Positions 5,633 to 6,561 of a stretch of 6,561 bases of DNA are shown piece after piece. The DNA is from Acidobacteriaceae bacterium. GTDB taxonomy: Bacteria; Acidobacteriota; Terriglobia; Terriglobales; Acidobacteriaceae. The stretch covers positions 1-6,561 of the forward strand of contig PLSH01000155.1 of the NCBI GenBank assembly GCA_003165095.1, read 5' to 3'. The notes below the pieces were generated by a model. That model was not told the DNA's origin. It ran no database searches and worked only from the letters and a program-made list of their open reading frames with translations. How positions within the stretch are numbered: position 1 is the first letter of the stretch; each line of letters starts with the position of its first letter. Position numbers and translations under genes: made by a program.

Positions 5633-6561
5633 TCAGTTCAGGAACATCGTCCGATACAGAGTATCGCGCTGAACGGGCTTGAAACCGGCGTCGCGGATGA
5701 TTCTCCGCAGCTCTTCTTCCGTGGTGCAGTTGCTGGTTCCCGCCGCTTTCACCACGTTCTCCTCCAGCATCACCGAACCTACGTCGTTGCCGCCGAAATG
5801 CAGGCCGAGTTCCAGCACTTTCAGGCCCTGCGTCACCCAGCTGGCCTGCACGTTTTCGATGTTGTCGAGATAGAGCCTTGAAATAGCCAGCACTTTCAAA
5901 TACTCCACTGAAGTCACTTCGTCCCAGCCGCGGCCGCCCAGCGCCGTGTTCTTGGGTTGAAAGCTCCACGGAATGAAAGCGGTGAAGCCGCCCGTCTCTT
6001 CCTGCAGCTTGCGCACCACTTCAAAGTGGTTGATGCGCTGATCCAAAGTCTCTCCCACGCCGAACATCATCGTCGCCGTGGTCCTCATGCCGAGCTGGTG
6101 TGCAGTGCGATGGACGCTGACCCAGTCCTCGGTCCGGCACTTGAGACGGGCGATCCGCTTGCGCACATCGTCGTCGAGAATCTCGGCGCCGCCGCCGGGA
6201 ATCGAATCCAGCCCCGCATCGCGCAGCCGGACGATCGTGTCCCGCAGGCTCAGCTCGCTGTATTCGGCAATCGCCAGCACCTCTGAAGCCGAAAGACAAT
6301 GCAGCCAGATCCTGGGAAAACGCTCCTTGATGCCCGTGAAAAGACGCTCGAACCAGTCGATCTTCAGATCCGGATGAATGCCGCCCTGCATCAGCACCCC
6401 GGTGCCGCCCATTTCCAGCGTCTCGGCAATCTTCTCGTAGATCTTTTCGAATTCGAGAATGTAACCCTCGCTCGCCCGGGGACCCTTCAGCGGCCGATAG
6501 AATGCACAAAAGTTACAGTATTCCGTGCAGAAATTTGTGTAGTTGATGTTGCGGTCGATGA
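5633..6561 (-). CDS. mqnC: cyclic dehypoxanthinyl futalosine synthase MqnC, 5' end outside the window
   Basis: MqnC is a radical SAM enzyme of the futalosine pathway to menaquinone. It cyclises dehypoxanthine futalosine to the cyclic form in the cytoplasm. The frame stays open from the stop at 5633 to the window edge, giving 308 residues of about 370; some 60 N-terminal residues are missing. The radical SAM cluster motif CX3CX2C (CTEYCNFC) is present, with its cysteine codons at 6529-6527, 6517-6515 and 6508-6506. Further family signatures are GGIHPDL, LDSIPGGGAEIL (visible residues 117-128), TATMMFGVGET, FIPWSFQPKNT and GGNDVGSVMLEENVV (256-270), then a KPVQRDTLY end. The PGGGAEIL and EENVVKAAG motifs favour MqnC over the related MqnE. 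The ATG at 6412 is internal. No other menaquinone gene is in view, and no clear terminator follows. Confidence 0.95.
   Translation of the reverse strand, partial: IDRNINYTNFCTEYCNFCAFYRPLKGPRASEGYILEFEKIYEKIAETLEMGGTGVLMQGGIHPDLKIDWFERLFTGIKERFPRIWLHCLSASEVLAIAEYSELSLRDTIVRLRDAGLDSIPGGGAEILDDDVRKRIARLKCRTEDWVSVHRTAHQLGMRTTATMMFGVGETLDQRINHFEVVRKLQEETGGFTAFIPWSFQPKNTALGGRGWDEVTSVEYLKVLAISRLYLDNIENVQASWVTQGLKVLELGLHFGGNDVGSVMLEENVVKAAGTSNCTTEEELRRIIRDAGFKPVQRDTLYRTMFLN

Noticed and set aside
5610..5635. CGCGC and GCGCG arms just after the mqnC stop
   Set aside because: A five-bp stem with a 12-base loop and no T-run on the minus strand; too weak for a terminator.
5585..5881. 98-codon plus-strand frame opposite the end of mqnC
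   Set aside because: Shadow of mqnC with no ribosome site or domain.

Overview
The window looks like ordinary chromosomal DNA from a moderately GC-rich bacterium. I infer a member of the Acidobacteriota (Terriglobia-like). The reasons are a futalosine-pathway menaquinone gene (mqnC), two hydrophobic or membrane-anchored proteins that resemble lineage-restricted acidobacterial hypotheticals, and the overall gene style. This assignment rests on recalled family resemblance, not on a marker gene. No rRNA, tRNA, CRISPR array, insertion sequence or phage gene was seen.

Layout. Two plus-strand genes fill the left part. The first is a roughly seven-helix membrane protein of unknown function (166-945). 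The second is a small protein with one N-terminal membrane anchor, also of unknown function (1160-1678). The AT-richer gap between them holds four alternating copies of GTTACT, including a perfect 7-bp palindrome, and looks like an operator region. A strong hairpin with A- and T-tracts on its two sides (1697-1726) ends this block. It can also end the minus-strand block that converges on it.

The minus-strand block reads leftward from about 5146. It starts with a recognisable promoter and Shine-Dalgarno, then a YbdK/GCS2-type carboxylate-amine ligase (5111-4005), then an M29-like metallo-aminopeptidase (3941-2871, or starting at 3992), then an aldo/keto reductase (2742-1765). The ligase and peptidase genes are close enough to be co-transcribed. 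The reductase lies 128 bases further on and may be the last gene of the same unit. The ligase and peptidase make a plausible pair that makes and breaks small peptide-like amides, but the substrate is unknown.

After a 521-base region with no convincing long gene (5112-5632, with one possible 20-codon hydrophobic ORF), the right edge holds the C-terminal 308 residues of MqnC on the minus strand. This is the radical SAM cyclase of futalosine-dependent menaquinone synthesis, and its N-terminus lies beyond the window. The coding sequences contain no frameshifts or internal stops. The window contains mostly housekeeping and lineage-specific genes; I found no clear evidence of a new multi-gene system.
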